A stretch of 64,000 bases of DNA from Delphinapterus leucas (taxonomy: Eukaryota > Chordata > Mammalia > Artiodactyla > Monodontidae): positions 78,504,424 through 78,568,423 of the forward strand of contig NW_022098069.1 in assembly GCF_002288925.2 (NCBI RefSeq). The letters are read 5' to 3'. The notes under the pieces are model-generated. The model was not told where the DNA came from and searched no databases. It saw only the letters and a program-made list of their open reading frames with translations. This document shows positions 47,780 to 60,440 of this stretch, piece after piece. A program made the position numbers and the translations under genes. Within the stretch, counting starts at the first letter, position 1. Every line of letters begins with the position of its first letter.

Positions 47780-48640
47780 AGTTTGGTGGTGCTGAACTCT
47801 CTCAGCTTTTGCTTGTCTGTAAAGGTTTTAATTTCTCCCTCGAATCTGAATGAGATCCTTGCTGGGTAGTCTTGGTTGTAGGTTTTTTCCTTTCATCACT
47901 TTAAATACGTCCTGCCCTGCCTTCTGGCTTGAAAATTTTCTGCTGAAAGATCAGCTCTTGACCTTATGGGGATTCCTTTGTATGTTATTTGTTGTTTTTC
48001 CCTTGCCGCTTTTAATATTTTTTCTTTGTATTTAATTTTTGATAGATCGATTAACATGTGTCTTGGCATGTTTCTCCATGGATTTATCCTGTATGGGACT
48101 CTCCGTGCTTCCTGAACTTGATTAACTGTTTCCTTTCCCATATTAGGGAAGTTTTCAACTATAATCTCTTCAAATATTTTCTCAGTCCTTTTCTTTTTCT
48201 CTTCTTCTCCTGGGACCCCTATAATTCATATGTAGGTGTGTTTAATGTTGTCCCAGAGGTCTCTAAGACTGTCCTCAATTGTTTTCATTCTTTTTTTCTC
48301 TATTCTGCTCTGCAGTAGTTATTTCCACTATTTTATCTTCCAGGTCACTTATCCGTTCTTTTGCTTCAGTTATTCTGGTATTGATTCCTTCTAGAGAATT
48401 TTTAATTTCATTTATTGTGTTGCTCATCATTGTTTGTTCACTCTTTAGTTCTTCAAGGTCCTTGTTAAACATTTCTTGTTTTTTCCCCATTGTATTTCCA
48501 AGATTTTGGATCATCCTTACTACCATTACTCTAAATTCTTTTTCAGGCAGACTGCCTATTTCCTCTTCATTTGTTTGGTCTCATGGGTTTTTGCTCCTTC
48601 ATCTGCTGTGTTTTTCTCTGTCTTCTAATTTTGCTAAACT
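47780..48640 (-). pseudogene. L1 ORF1 pseudogene
   Basis: ORF1p is the RNA-binding trimeric chaperone of L1. From the N-terminus, the RRQRKTQQMKEQ stretch (about 48635-48600) is preceded by ATT (Ile) where I would expect the initiator ATG. Next comes a coiled-coil segment, MVVRMIQNLGNTMGKKQEMF to AKERISDLEDK (48275-48526). Then comes a C-terminal part with PRHMLIDLSKIKYKEKILKAA and KQQITYKGIPIRSRADLSAE (47896-48141). Frameshifts separate the three pieces, so it is not functional. The usual length is roughly 300-340 residues, and the span here fits that. Confidence 0.85.
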
Positions 48641-49847
48641 TACTGTGTTTGGGGTCTCCTTTTTTCAGGCTGCAGGTTCGTAGTTCCTGTTGTTTTTGGT
48701 GTCTGCCCCCAGTGGCTATGGTTGGTTCAGTGGGTTGTGTAGGCTTCCTGGTTGAGGGGACTGGTGCCTGTGTTCTAGAGGATGAGGCTGGATCTTGTCT
48801 TTCTGGTGGGCCAGACCATGCCCAGTGGTGTGTTTTGGGGTGTTGTGACCTCATTATGATTTTAGTTAGCCTCTCTGCCAATTGGTAGTGCTTTGTTCCT
48901 GTCTTGCTAGTTGTTTGGCATAGGGTGTCAAGCACTGTAGCTTGCTGGTTGCTGAGTGGAGCTGGATCTTAGCATTGAGATGGAGATCTCTGGGAGAGCT
49001 TGCGCTGTTTAATTGTACGTGGAGCCAGGAGGTCTCTTGTTGACCGGTGTCCTGAACTCGGCTCTCCCACATTGGAGGCACAGGCCTGAAACCCAGCCAG
49101 AGCACCAAGACCCTGGAAGCCACACGGCTCAGAAGAACAGGGAGAAAAAAAGTAAGAAAAAGATAAAAGAAAATAAAATGAAGTTATTAAAATAAAAAAA
49201 TTATTAAAAATAAAAAAATTTAAAAATAATAAAAAAGGAAAGATGAGAGCAACCAAACCAAATAACAAATCCACCAATGATAACAAGTGCTAAAAACTAA
49301 CTATACTAAAAACAAACAAAAAAATGGACAGACAGAACCCTAGGACAAATGGTAAAAGCAAAGCTCTACAGAAAAAATCACACACAGAAGCATACACATA
49401 CACACTCACAAAAAGAAAAAAAGGAAAAAAAATATATATTGTTGCTCCCAAAGTCCACCGTCTCCATTTTGGGATGATTCGTGGTCTATTCAGTTATTCC
49501 ACAGATGCAGGGTACATCGAGTTGACTGTGGAGTTTTAATCTGCTGCTCCTGAGGCTGCTGGGAGAAAAATCCCTTTCTCTTCTTTGTTCGCACAGCCCC
49601 TGGGGTTCAGCTTTGGATTTGGCCCCGCCTCTGTGTGTAGGTCCCTTGAGGGCATCTGTTCTTCCCTCAGACAGGACAGGGTTAAAGGAGCAGCTGATTA
49701 CGGGGCTCTGGCTCACTCTGGCCGGGGGAGGGAGGGGTATGGAATGCAGGGCGAGCCTGCGGCAGCAGAGGCTGACATGACATTGAACCAGCCTGAGGTG
49801 CCCAGTATGTTCTCCTGGGGAAGTTGTTCCTGGATCACGGGACTCTG
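48641..49847 (-). promoter_or_regulatory. L1 5'UTR (former internal promoter region)
   Basis: It lies upstream of ORF1 on the minus strand. It has a moderately CG-containing outer part (49440-49847) and an A-rich plus-strand middle (49139-49440, T-rich in L1 sense). In active L1s the 5'UTR holds the internal promoter. Activity here is unknown. Confidence 0.6.
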
Positions 49848-50095
49848 GCAGTGGTTAAAAGTCTAGCTAGGGGAATATTATGTAAGGGTTCAAATCCTGC
49901 TTCTAATTTAATGGCGTAGATGCTAAGGAGTTATTTTAACACTGGTTGCTTCAGTGTCCTCATCTGTAAAATGGTGACCATAATAGCACCAATCTCATAC
50001 CATTATTATGAGGATTAAATGAGAAAATTTATATGAAACATTTAGGATAGTTCTTGGCAAAGGTAAACATTTAATGAATATTAGACATTATTATG
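49848..50095 (+). mobile_element. MIR
   Basis: 'cagtggttaaaagtctagct', 'gggttcaaatcctgcttcta', 'gtcctcatctgtaaaatggt' and 'atgaggattaaatgagaaaa' cover almost the whole MIR. It abuts the 5' end of the L1. Confidence 0.9.
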
Positions 50096-50615
50096 TCATG
50101 TAGAGTAATAACTCTAAAAGACTGATACCTCATTTTCTTTTTGTTTGTCATATAAACAGCCATATAAAGCCATCAGAAATTATTAAAAGATTAATCATAA
50201 TCTACTGAGATGTATTCACATAAGAAATTAGTCAAATTCTTAACTTTGAAGAAATATTGCAATTAGCAAATATTTTTGAAAGTATTAAAAATGTATAAAA
50301 TTATAAGCTCAAATTTTTTACATTTAGAAATAATATATTCTAATTCTACAACAGGTTTTTTGGATCCTAAAATAATTATAGAAATAATATAAATTCCCCA
50401 AACCTCAAAGTTTTGGAATGACAACATGCTATCATTGAGGGCAATGAAATATATTACGGTATGAATTACACACAGATCCTGCTAATTTACCTAACTCCAT
50501 TATTACTATTATATTTCACTGTAAGAAATGTGAAATTGTATTGACAGAGGGAAAATTTAAGGGTAATCTTTTTTCCTACAGATAAAGAGATAGTTTTCAA
50601 AACAAATTAATACTT
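50096..50615. other. Unassigned AT-rich sequence
   Basis: Nothing recognised. Confidence 0.5.
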
Positions 50616-50630
50616 TAAAAATATTCTTCT

Positions 50631-50839
50631 GGGGCTTCCCTGATGGCACAGTGGTTGGGAGTCCACCTGCCGATGCAGGGGACATGGGTTTGTGCCCCGA
50701 TCCCGGAGGATCCCACATGCCACAGAGCAGCTGGGCCCGTGAGCCATGGCTGCTGAGCCTGCACGTCCGGAGCCTGTGCTCCGCAACGGGAGAGGCCACA
50801 ACAGTGAGAGGCCCGCGTACCACAAAAAAAAAAAAAAAA
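50631..50839 (+). mobile_element. CHR SINE, full length
   Basis: Head 'ggggcttccctgatggcaca', tail 'gagaggcccgcgtaccac' and then poly-A. A short likely target duplication around attcttc lies at 50622-50629 and 50838-50845. Confidence 0.95.
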
Positions 50840-50845
50840 TTCTTC

Positions 50846-51205
50846 CATTGTCTGTCTAAAACAATTAGAAAATATATATTTCTGAAATATGTTAATTTCA
50901 AAGTATGTTCTTTCTAATAAAACACTGATAATGTAATTACAAATTATTTCTATTTTTCCTAAAGCTCTTTTGTAGCTTCCATAACACATTTTAAAATAAT
51001 AAAATAATATTCTGTATGATATGTGTAAGACAGATTGCAATTTCAGAAACTAGTTCAAGAAATATTTTATTATAAAGGGAGATGAATAAGGAGTTGCTTA
51101 AAATAATAATGCAATACAATTAAATAGCATTTATTCATTATTTTCTAGTAATGTACTGAATGAGGGTTTACAGTTTTAATTTTTTATTTTGATATTTTCA
51201 GTAGC
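50846..51205. other. Unassigned AT-rich sequence
   Basis: Nothing recognised. Confidence 0.5.
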
Positions 51206-51230
51206 ATTAAAACATATATATATATATATT
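51206..51230. repeat. (TA)n run beside the L1 3' end
   Basis: catatatatatatatatat, followed by attttt. Confidence 0.85.
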
Positions 51231-52312
51231 TTTGAAAACTGCTTTATTGAGATATAATTCACATTCCATACATATTATTCCTCCTCTCCTCCCCACTGGT
51301 AACCATTAGTTTGTTCTCTATATCTGTAAGTCTGCTTCTTTTTTGTTATATTTACAAGTTTGTTGTATTTTTTAGAGTCCACACTAAATGATATCATATA
51401 GTATTTGTCTTTCTCTGTATGACTCATTTCATTTAGCATAATGCCCTCCAGGTCCATCCATGTTGCTGCATATGGCAAAATCTCATTCTTTTTTATGGCT
51501 GAGTAGTATTCCATTTTGTGTATATACCACTTTTTCTTTATTGATTCATCTGTTAATGAACACTTAGATTGCTTCCATATCTTGGCAGTTGTATATAATG
51601 CTGCTATGAATATTGGGGTGCATGTATCTTTTCAAATTAGTTTTCTTGGATATATATCCAGAAGTGCAGTTGCTGGGTCATATGGTAGTTTTATTTTTAG
51701 TTTTTTGAGAAACCTCCACATTGTTTTCCATAGTGGCTGCACCAATTTACATTCCTGCTAACAGTGTACAAGGGTTCACTTTTCTCCACATCCTCACCAA
51801 CATTTGTTATTTGTGTTCTTTTTGACAATAGCCATTCTGACAGGTGTCAGGTGATATCTCAGTGTGGTTTTGAGTTGCATTTCCCTGGTGATTAGCAATG
51901 TTGAGCATCTTTTCATATGCCGTCTGCATGTCCTCTTTGGAAAAATGTCTATTCAGTTTTTCTGCCCATTTTTTAACTGGGTTGTTTGTTTTTTTGATAT
52001 TGAGTTGTATGAGCTGTTTATATATGTTGGATATTAATCCCTCACTGGTCATATCATTAGCAAATATTTTCTCCCAATCAGTAAGTTGTCTTTTCATTTT
52101 GTCAATGGTTTCCTTTGCTGTGCAAAAGCTTTTAAGTTTAATTAGGGCCCATCTGTTTATTTTTGCTTTTATTTCCTTTATTTTAGGAGATGGATCCAAA
52201 AAAAATATTGCTGCAATTTATGTCTAAGAGTGTTCTGCCTATGTTTTCCTCTAGAAGTTTTATAGTATCCGGTCTTGCATTTAGGTCTTTAATCCATTTT
52301 GAGTTTCTATTT
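51231..52312 (-). mobile_element. 5'-truncated L1 (mid-age), minus strand
   Basis: The plus strand starts 'aaaactgctttattgagata' (3' end complement), followed by ORF2 C-terminal sequence. Minus frames 51275-51514 (start [20 protein letters not shown]) and 51807-52199 ([19 protein letters not shown] to [19 protein letters not shown]) are ORF2 pieces. Similarity stops near 52312. It is a different, older subfamily than the L1s at 28 kb and 44 kb, with its own 3'UTR and no clear tail. Confidence 0.88.
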
Positions 52313-55300
52313 TATATAGAAACTTAAAATTGAAAAATTTTTAACATTTTGATAAATTATAGGTGAAAATGACCCTTTAGATCATTAAGAGTTAATGAGT
52401 TGGTACTAAAGTAAAATCTATAAATCTACATAGAGTCTATATCATGCCTTTCTGAGAGTTTGCTAATATACAGAAGAAATTATGGTTATTGAAATGAACA
52501 GAAGGGTTGTGAAATGGTTTGGAAAATGTCTGAAAATTTGGGGCTTTCATTCTTCTTTAAATTATGTAAGAAAATTAATGAATTTCTGTTTCTTTAGTGT
52601 TTATAAATATAAAAAAATAGCTAAATTGTTTTCTTTTTTAAAAAAAAAGTACTCAGTACTCACCTTTAACCTGTAGAGATAAACAAATAGCTCACGATAA
52701 TAGAATGTAATTATAACCTTATGTCAATTTTACTTTAAAAGCAGTAGGTTTTTGATATTTATTCTTTCCAGGAAAAGTTGTCCTTTGGCAAGTTTTGGTA
52801 GGACTCTTTTAAAAAAAATTCCATTGAAATAACATTAAAAATGAAACTTTGATAAAACATGATAAAAGATATGATGATTTCATTAGCAAAGGAATCTTAG
52901 TCTGAGCACATAAAGCTATACACCTCTGCTGCTTCCAAATAATAAATCATGCCAAGATATGAAAAACATTTTATTTTTTGAAAATGAAAAATAATGTGTT
53001 TAATTTCATACTTCATATATATGCACTAAATTTCTGTAATCAGTCATTTCACATAAAGTGTGTCTTTAGAACATATCTTAAAGCAGACAAGCTTTGTAAG
53101 ACAGGATTTTGTTTACTTTCAAAAATTAGCACACAGTTTAGGAAACTTTATAATTAGCATTTTTTTTTACAAATTAAATAAAATATAGTGAATAGATACT
53201 GTCAAGCTCTCCAGAGATGAATTTTCACATTTGCTAAGGATTTCCATGAAAGTGATTAATTTTTAGACAAACAGCATGCCAGAATTCTTCCAAGTCATAA
53301 ACACCCTGATTGTAGGGTATCCCAGTGTGATAATACAGATAACCAGAGACAAAGGCATACAGAGTAGTAACAGTCTATAAAACTTTTCATTAATATTTAT
53401 AGTCATGAACTGAGGCAATTTAGAAGTCCTGTGAATTCTTTGAAAGTATATAATAATGTTAATAATTATTTATAAGACACTTGAGAAAAAAACGTTAACT
53501 GTTGAACTAATAAAAAACATACTTTTTCAGTTAATAGTAGGCTTATTCTTCAAGCTTTAAAATACGGATGTTGTTGAAGAATTTTAGAAAAGCATACTTC
53601 AAATTAATGAATTAGAAAAAATATCAAGCCAAATAGCAGGAGTCAGGTTTTTCATTCCATTGTAGGAAAAATAAAAAAATTATAATTGAATTTCTAGATT
53701 CAAAAGGAACTATTTTTGTTATAAAAATTTTCATAAGGACTATGTAGAAAGAATAACACTATTTGGGTCATATGTTCTAGAACAAGTTCCAAAAGTGTCC
53801 AGAGAAGAACAGACATGGAATCTGAAGGGAAGACATAGCTGATAAATTTCATTTAAGATGGTTACCACACCTGGTTTTAGAAAGACATATAAATGTTGAC
53901 AAGTAATCTTTTAGGGAATAGGAAATTGAAGAAGCTAAAAAGTAAACTCAAGCAATGGGATTGTCTGGAATAAATGCTTCAATGCCCCTGAATGGAATAA
54001 AAGCAAAACAAAGTAAAACAACCAAACAAAAACCTTGAGCTGGAAGAAGGCTCCAAAGTCTCTGAAAGTTGAAAGAGAATAAATATGGTCTTCAAGGTAG
54101 TTTTCCATTTTTTTAATTAACCTTCAAAGATTTGCAAAGTTGTTTGTTTGTTCCCCTTAAAATAACATCAGCCAGGAATATATCACCTATCCTTGCTAAA
54201 AAACACCTTGAGAATCATTGCTGACAAAGTGTCTTAGAGACGGTGGTAAGCAAAAATGTATCATACCATTAAATTTTAGCTCAGCAAAGGAATGAAAACA
54301 GTTAAGCAAGTTGGGCAGTTTTGATCATAAAAATGTAGCATTCTATTACATACAATGATCTGAGTTAATTGTGTGGCCTTGAAGCCAATATTTAACTTTT
54401 CAGAGGCTCATTGATCCTTTTTTATAAACTTAATTGTGGAAGTCAGGATTAGGATAGGGAAAAGGTTAATCAGGTTGTCTTCTGTACCACAATGTAGATG
54501 CAAAATATGAATCTCTCTCACATATTATTTTAAAGAGGCTTGGAATAGTTTTTTCAGTTTACAAGAAAACTGCTTTGACTCCACTCATTCAAGATAAGGT
54601 ATGAGTAAAAATAATTGAAAATCCCTGGCCTGCTACAATTATATTACTCTTTTTCTTTATAGTTAAACTTTCAAAATGGATTTATTTTTCTCTTCCTTTC
54701 TTCTCATCCTGACCATCCATGGACAACCGTTTTTGTTTATCAGTGATCACCATATTGTTAAACCCAATGAGCATTTTCTTCTTTAACATCTCCGCGCTCC
54801 CTATTTCTTAAAGATTTTCCTCCTTTCTCCTTTCTTTACATAAGCATGAAAACTGCCAAGATGAATTACTGGAATTTCTGCATGTACAGTATTTTAAAAT
54901 CATGTATAAAAATATTTTTGTAGGACACTGTAGTTATTTGGGAAAGAAAAAAAGTACAATAAGCAGAGAGTGGTCACGAGGAGAGTTTAGCCATCAAGAC
55001 TGATCTCCATAGGGAGTCTTTTTTTTTTTCCTGAATTTTCCACAGACAAGAGCATTGTCTCATCCTTGTATCTCTGAAGGCATATTTTCCAGGTTGCAAA
55101 GAGCAGTTTTCTCTTAGCACAAAATTCATGTTTGTTGTTTAAACGTTTTTCTACTACATTGATTACAGCATAAAATATAGCAGCTGAGGAGGAAATTCAC
55201 TCAGACCATCTTATTTTTTACTTTTTCCTTTCCCAGAATATGAGGTATATTAGAAATTCATTTTAATTAGAATGTCAGCTTTTAATGTAAATGGAGAAAA

Positions 55301-55474
55301 ATCATTGCCAAGATGATTAGATATCCACATTACCTTATTTTATCCTATCAGTTATCTTCTTAGAGGGAACACTAGGCATACAATGGGAGTTTTTCTCTGA
55401 TCTAGGCAAAAAAATTCATGTAAATAACGATTATATTAAAAAAATATGTTACCTGTTTGATTTAAGAAATAGCA
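52313..55474. other. Unassigned AT-rich stretch
   Basis: About 3.2 kb without recognised genes or repeats. This is one of the two longest repeat-poor blocks and a candidate for conserved non-coding sequence, which I cannot test here. Confidence 0.45.
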
Positions 55475-55700
55475 TAGAATTTGAGTTGACAACCTAGTTT
55501 CAAGTCCTCTCTGTATTTTTTATTAGCTCTGTTACTTTGCCAGGCCCCTTAAATTGTAAGAGTAGCAGTTTTATTATGTGTGGAATCAGGATAAGTATAC
55601 CCAGCCTGAATATATCAGCAGATCGTTCTGAGGATCAGGAGCAGCAACGTATGGGAAGCATCATGTAACCTAGAGGATGGTATACACATATGATGCTGTA
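55475..55700 (+). mobile_element. MIR
   Basis: 'agtttcaagtcctctctgta', 'gctctgttactttgccaggc' and 'gtgtggaatcaggataagta' follow the MIR core. It is diverged. Confidence 0.65.
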
Positions 55701-55734
55701 GTTTTTTCCCCAAAGAGAAAGCAATTACTACTTT

Positions 55735-56152
55735 TACTAGTTAGCTAGGCTGCTGTAACAAAGATCACAAACTAGGTGGCTTTAACAACAGAAATGTATT
55801 GTCTCATGGTTTTAGAGGCTCAAAGTCCAAGATCAAAGTGTTGGCAGGATTGGTTCCTTCTGAGGGCTGTGAGGGAGAATCTGTTCCATGCCTGTCTCCT
55901 AGTTTCTGATGATTTGTTGGCAATCTTTGACATTTTTGGCTTCTTAGGCATATCACATAGCGTTCTTCCTGTGTGTATGTCTGTGTCTAAATTTCCCCTT
56001 TTTAAAGGACATCTGTCATATTGGAGTAGCTGCCCACCCTACTCCACAGTGACTTAATCTTAACTTATTTCCAAATAAAGTCACATTGTTAGGTACTGGA
56101 GGTTAGGACTTTGACACATGAATTTTGGAAAGACACACTTCAGCCCAGAACA
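55735..56152 (-). mobile_element. MLT1-like MaLR LTR, antisense
   Basis: 'ggctgctgtaacaaagatca', 'ggtggctttaacaacagaaa', 'tttagaggctcaaagtccaa', 'tactggaggttaggactttg' and 'acacttcagcccagaaca' run in antisense LTR order. The 93-codon plus frame (55776-56057) inside it is incidental. Confidence 0.88.
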
Positions 56153-56337
56153 TCATCATATCAAAAATAGACTTAGTGTTCACTCTTAATCCTTTAGTCA
56201 GCAACACTCTTCCTGACTCATCAACTGGCAATCACAGATTTTCTATCCACCCTCTCTAAAACATTATTATGCATAGGAAAAGGGTGAAAGAACTCTCCTA
56301 ACTCCTTACTTACTTGCTAAACTTCCTACTTATAACA
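56153..56337. other. Unassigned sequence
   Basis: A short spacer between the LTR and the L1 3' end. Confidence 0.5.
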
Positions 56338-56630
56338 TGGGGAGGGGGAAGGGTAAGCTGGGACGAAGTGAGAGCGTGGCATGGACATATATATACACTA
56401 CCAAATGTAAAATAGATAGCTAGTGGGAAGCAGCCGCATAGCACAGGGAGATCAGCTCTGTGCTTTGTGACCACCTAGAAGGGTGGGATATGGATGGTGG
56501 GAGGGAGACGCAAGAGGGAGGAGATATGGGGATATATGTATACGTATAGCTGATTCACTTTGTTATAAAGCAGACACTAACACACCATTGTAAAGCAGTT
56601 ATACGCCAATAAAGATGTTAAAAAAACAAA
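56338..56630 (+). mobile_element. Young L1 3' end (5'-truncated), plus strand
   Basis: About 290 bp of 3'UTR only: 'agggtaagctgggacgaagt', 'aaatagatagctagtgggaa', 'tgctttgtgaccacctagaa' and 'caataaagatgttaaaaaa'. It is the same 3'UTR type as at 27868 and 43762, in the opposite orientation. It holds an aataaa signal near 56609. Confidence 0.93.
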
Positions 56631-56635
56631 CACTT

Positions 56636-56847
56636 GGGGCTTCCCTGGTGGCGCAGTGGTTGAGGGTCCGCCTGCCGATACAGGGGACACGGTTTCGTGC
56701 CCCGGTCCGGGAAGATCCCACATGCCGCGGAGCGGCTGGGCCCGTGAGCCATGGCCGCTGAGCCTGCGCGTCCGGAGTCTGTGGTCCACAACGGGAGAGG
56801 CCACAACAGTGAGAGGCCCGCGTACCGAAAAAAAACAAAAAAAAAAA
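56636..56847 (+). mobile_element. CHR SINE in the L1 tail
   Basis: The most consensus-like copy in the window. A box 'tggcgcagtgg' at 56649-56659, B-box region 'ggtttcgtgcccc', tail 'gagaggcccgcgtaccg' plus A-rich. At least 8 bp (aaacactt) are duplicated at 56628-56635 and 56845-56852. Confidence 0.96.
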
Positions 56848-56852
56848 CACTT

Positions 56853-59769
56853 TTAGTTCAAAGGTTATTCTCTGTAAATCTATTTCTATAACAAATTTTG
56901 AGAGCTATACCATCTGTGAAAGATGTTTGTCATACCTTCCAAAATGAAATTAAAGAGAAAAAGCAATTACAAGCATTTTCATATCTAAATTTCTAAATTG
57001 GTAAGAAAATGGGGGAAAAAAAGAAAATGGGGGAAAATTAAGGTTTTCAACATTTAATAAAACTTCAGAGAGACACAAGCATTTTTTTAAAGGGAGTATT
57101 TACAGCTGGATCTCATATATACACATATTTGTCTTATTTATTCAATAAAACAATTCCAGTGGCTCTATTTCTTAATGTTACAAAATCCAAAAATAAATAT
57201 TTAGAAAATGTTAAACATTTTAAACTAGAGTTCAGGCTATATGCTGTTGAATAAACTTTTTTTCTCTCTTAGAGACACATATGTTAATTCACAGAAGATC
57301 CTAAAATTAAATGGATAATTTTTTGAGATTTATTAAACTCTCCCTATCTATCTATCAAGTTCAGTTTAGATTATGGAGCAGGACTTGTGTTCTATTTAAG
57401 TTTGCTTTACAGTCTTTGATTATATAACACATGTTCTTGTAGAGTTGAGTACATTCTGATATAAAGATAGTAATAGAGCAAGCAGGTATTATATAGCACA
57501 GCTCCTCAGGTAAACAAGGGTGGGTAATTTAATTTCCAAGGTGACAAATTATCTTATCATGAGGGAGCAGGCAATTCCTTCCCTGAAATAAACTAAGTAG
57601 CCCAGGACAGCTTTAACTAGATGAAATCATTATCCGTTTAAAGACACAAGTGTTGAATAAAGTTAATTTTCTCTGCTTTAGTGTCTTGGTAGAAAATGGC
57701 ATAAGAAAATAGTGCTGCCCTCAGGTAATGTTAAGCTGTTTAAACTCTTCAGTAAGAGAATAAATATAGTATTACTTTAGAGTAAAATTCATATGCACAT
57801 GCACATTTCTATGAATTAGACTGCAATAATAGACTATTAAAAAGACAAATGTCTTTACTCCCTCACCTTTCTAAAGGACAAGCACATAAAAAGTATTTAT
57901 TTATACCTCAGATTTTTAACACCATTTAAAGCACTATTTAACAAGCAATAGCTTTAATCATCTTCTGACCATGGCCTAGAGCATTATGTGTTGGTATGTG
58001 CCAGGTGTATGGGAAACATTTTTTTATCTTTGAATTCAGAATGGTGCTAACAAAGCTCTTCCTGATAATGACCTCTCGGGTCTTCCTTTGTATTTTTCTC
58101 TTCTTACTTAGGCAAAAATTGTGACTAATTCTTAGTACCTCAATAAAGGTGAATCATCTCTAGAGTAATTTGATACTCTCTGTTTGTTTCTAAAGTTAAA
58201 TTAGTAGATAGATAAATAATTCATGTCTTTATTTCTTGAGGAGCATTCTTTTCTCACTTCTGCTCAAATTATCTTGAAGATGAAATGATACTGGCCTCTT
58301 GCATTATTATATAATAAGACCTTAGGACATCTAGTACTAAAACTCATTTTACTGCTTACAACTGGAGAAAAATAGCATTATGTGTCTTTAGAGGGGGAGA
58401 GAGGGAGAGATAGAGAGAGGGCAGAGAAAGAGAAGAGAGAGACTGATTTTAAATTTCCAGTCAAAAAAATTTTGAATGTTTAGAATGGCTATCATAATGG
58501 AAAATATAAAATTAGTAAATAGTTTGGACAAGTTTCAAATATGGAAATAAGTAAATGGAACACAATAAAGCAAGAATGTTTTATAAGGTATGATGGCTTA
58601 TAAAATAAATTAAAAAGGCAAAATGACATTTTATTCACTTATAACTTAATATAAACATCTTCACAATTATTAGCCATTGCACATTAAAACTGTGATATTA
58701 AATCAAGAAACCTGTCAGAAATCTGAAAACTATTATAAATATGCTTTGTATTCAGACACTGTGGCCTCTTAGTTAAAGTGAATCATTTCTTTCAAATCTC
58801 AGCCTTTACCCAGCTCCACAGGGATTCCTTCAGGTGTAAGTATAATTCTTCTGGGATGTTTGTACTTTCAACACTCATTTCACCTAAACCTACTACATGT
58901 TGTATATGAGGAAAGGGCATATGCATGAAATATATTTGTCTCAGAGTCTGTTGAATTGAGATTTCTCAGGGGGAAAAAACAAACATCTAAAGCCACTTTT
59001 CAACATTTGATGTTTATGTATATGTGAATTTTATATATGCACATCTGTGCATAGCTATACACAATTTGGTTATACATCACAGCAGATAGGTGTTATATTT
59101 TAAATGGATTTGATCTGTAAACACTGATACTGCTGAATAGATAGGATTTTGCCTCACAAATACTATAGTTACTCTTTTTAACCACCATATGATATTACCT
59201 AAAATTATTAGCAAACTTTATATCTACTAGTGCCTAGGTTTTCATTCTAATTGTCCATATGTCTTTAGACATAGATAAGTAACTATAACGTGGAAGAAAA
59301 CATTTATATTGGAGTTATACCATAAGAAATTTCTTTTTTCCAACAGTGACTCATCAAATGCCATTTTAATGTGGAAAATCCCTTCAGAACAATTTTGAAT
59401 AAGCATTTGAAAATAATTATAGACAAAATGATGATATAGCATTACTGATCATACTGTATTTTAAGAATTATTTAACACAGTTTTAGATACATTTTGATAG
59501 AAGGAAGTCTTATTTATATTTGAAATTCAGAGATATGTTGATGACAGCAAAGAAAAAACAAGTGACCATCTCTGTGGTAGAGTTTCCAAACTGAGTTTAA
59601 GATAAAGGGTCCACAGAGTCATTGAAAGGGTATCTTTGCCTCCATGGAACATCTTCTAGTATATGATTTTTGACTACCATCTGAGTCTATAAGATATTAT
59701 GACATATTTGTTATTGTGTAATTTGTGCTGTAATCTAAGGTCATTCAACATAGGGAAGAAAGCAAAATG
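56853..59769. other. Unassigned AT-rich stretch
   Basis: About 2.9 kb with no recognised gene or named repeat. It contains a direct repeat of agaaaatgggggaaaa (57003-57018 and about 57022-57037) and the purine tract at 58385-58445. Confidence 0.45.
58385..58445. repeat. (GA)n-rich purine tract
   Basis: agagggggagagagggagag and further gaga units, almost pure A/G. Confidence 0.88.
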
Positions 59770-59935
59770 ATGTTAGGAGTATGAATTTTGCATTTGTCAG
59801 AAAATGTGAGTTCTAATTTCAGCTCAACCTAATTATCTCTATGACTTTAAGAAATTCATTTCATCTTTCAGGATCTGAATTTTCTTATCTGTAAAATGAA
59901 TATGGTCTAGTTTCTAAAACCCTTGCCAATACCAA
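59770..59935 (+). mobile_element. MIR
   Basis: 'gtgagttctaatttcagctc', 'ctctatgactttaagaaatt' and 'tttcttatctgtaaaatgaa' follow the MIR core. Confidence 0.75.
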
Positions 59936-59999
59936 TGCTTGTGATCTATGTAGTAGACACTGTGAATCTATTTGAGACATTAGCAATACAAAAATGAGC

Positions 60000-60440
60000 T
60001 AGGTATGCATTTGTAGAGCACTGTGATTATCCTGAACATCCTTAATGAAAGGACGTATGACCAAATATGAGAGAAGGTTATATTTAGAAAGAGCCTTGAT
60101 GAGTGGCAGGATGGAAGGCATTCCAGGTAGAAGGAAACCCTAAATAAAGAGCTGGCTTGAAATGTACTGCCTTTAGATGACAAGGCAGAATGGAGGTGGT
60201 CTGTTATTGTTGATGGTAGTGGTGGTGGTGATAATAATAACTGATATTTGGTTTTAAACTATGGGAAATTTGAATATTTTGTAGATTAACCAAACAGCTA
60301 AAAAAGGAATATGATTAAAAACACAAGCTAGAAAAATTAGCCTTATAAAGTCTCTTTAGTTGATCAAGGAAGCAAATCTATAACCATCGAGGAAAAATAA
60401 GGTGAATAAACTGGGGATGTTTGGATGGAGCAAAGTTGAA
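60000..60440 (+). mobile_element. Possible L2-like ancient repeat
   Basis: 'ggcattccaggtagaaggaa' and the following layout resemble the repeat at 26150, but less clearly. It contains a ggtagtggtggtggtgat microsatellite-like run near 60213-60232. Confidence 0.4.

Larger units (their letters stand above)
45875..49847 (-). mobile_element. L1 with 5'UTR, ORF1 and endonuclease but no 3' end
   Basis: On the minus strand: 5'UTR from about 49847 to 48640, ORF1 from about 48640 to 47780, then ORF2 from 47687, ending abruptly in the RT domain at about 45875. There is no 3'UTR, poly-A tail or visible target duplication. The 5'UTR includes an A/T-rich stretch (49139-49440 on the plus strand) and a GC-richer outer part. 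L1s are normally truncated at the 5' end, so a later deletion or rearrangement removed the 3' half. Confidence 0.85.

Noticed and set aside
43762..49847. The L1 parts at 43.8-45.2 kb and 45.9-49.8 kb as one split full-length L1
   Set aside because: The left part has its own perfect 13 bp target duplication, and ancient repeat sequence continues between the two parts.
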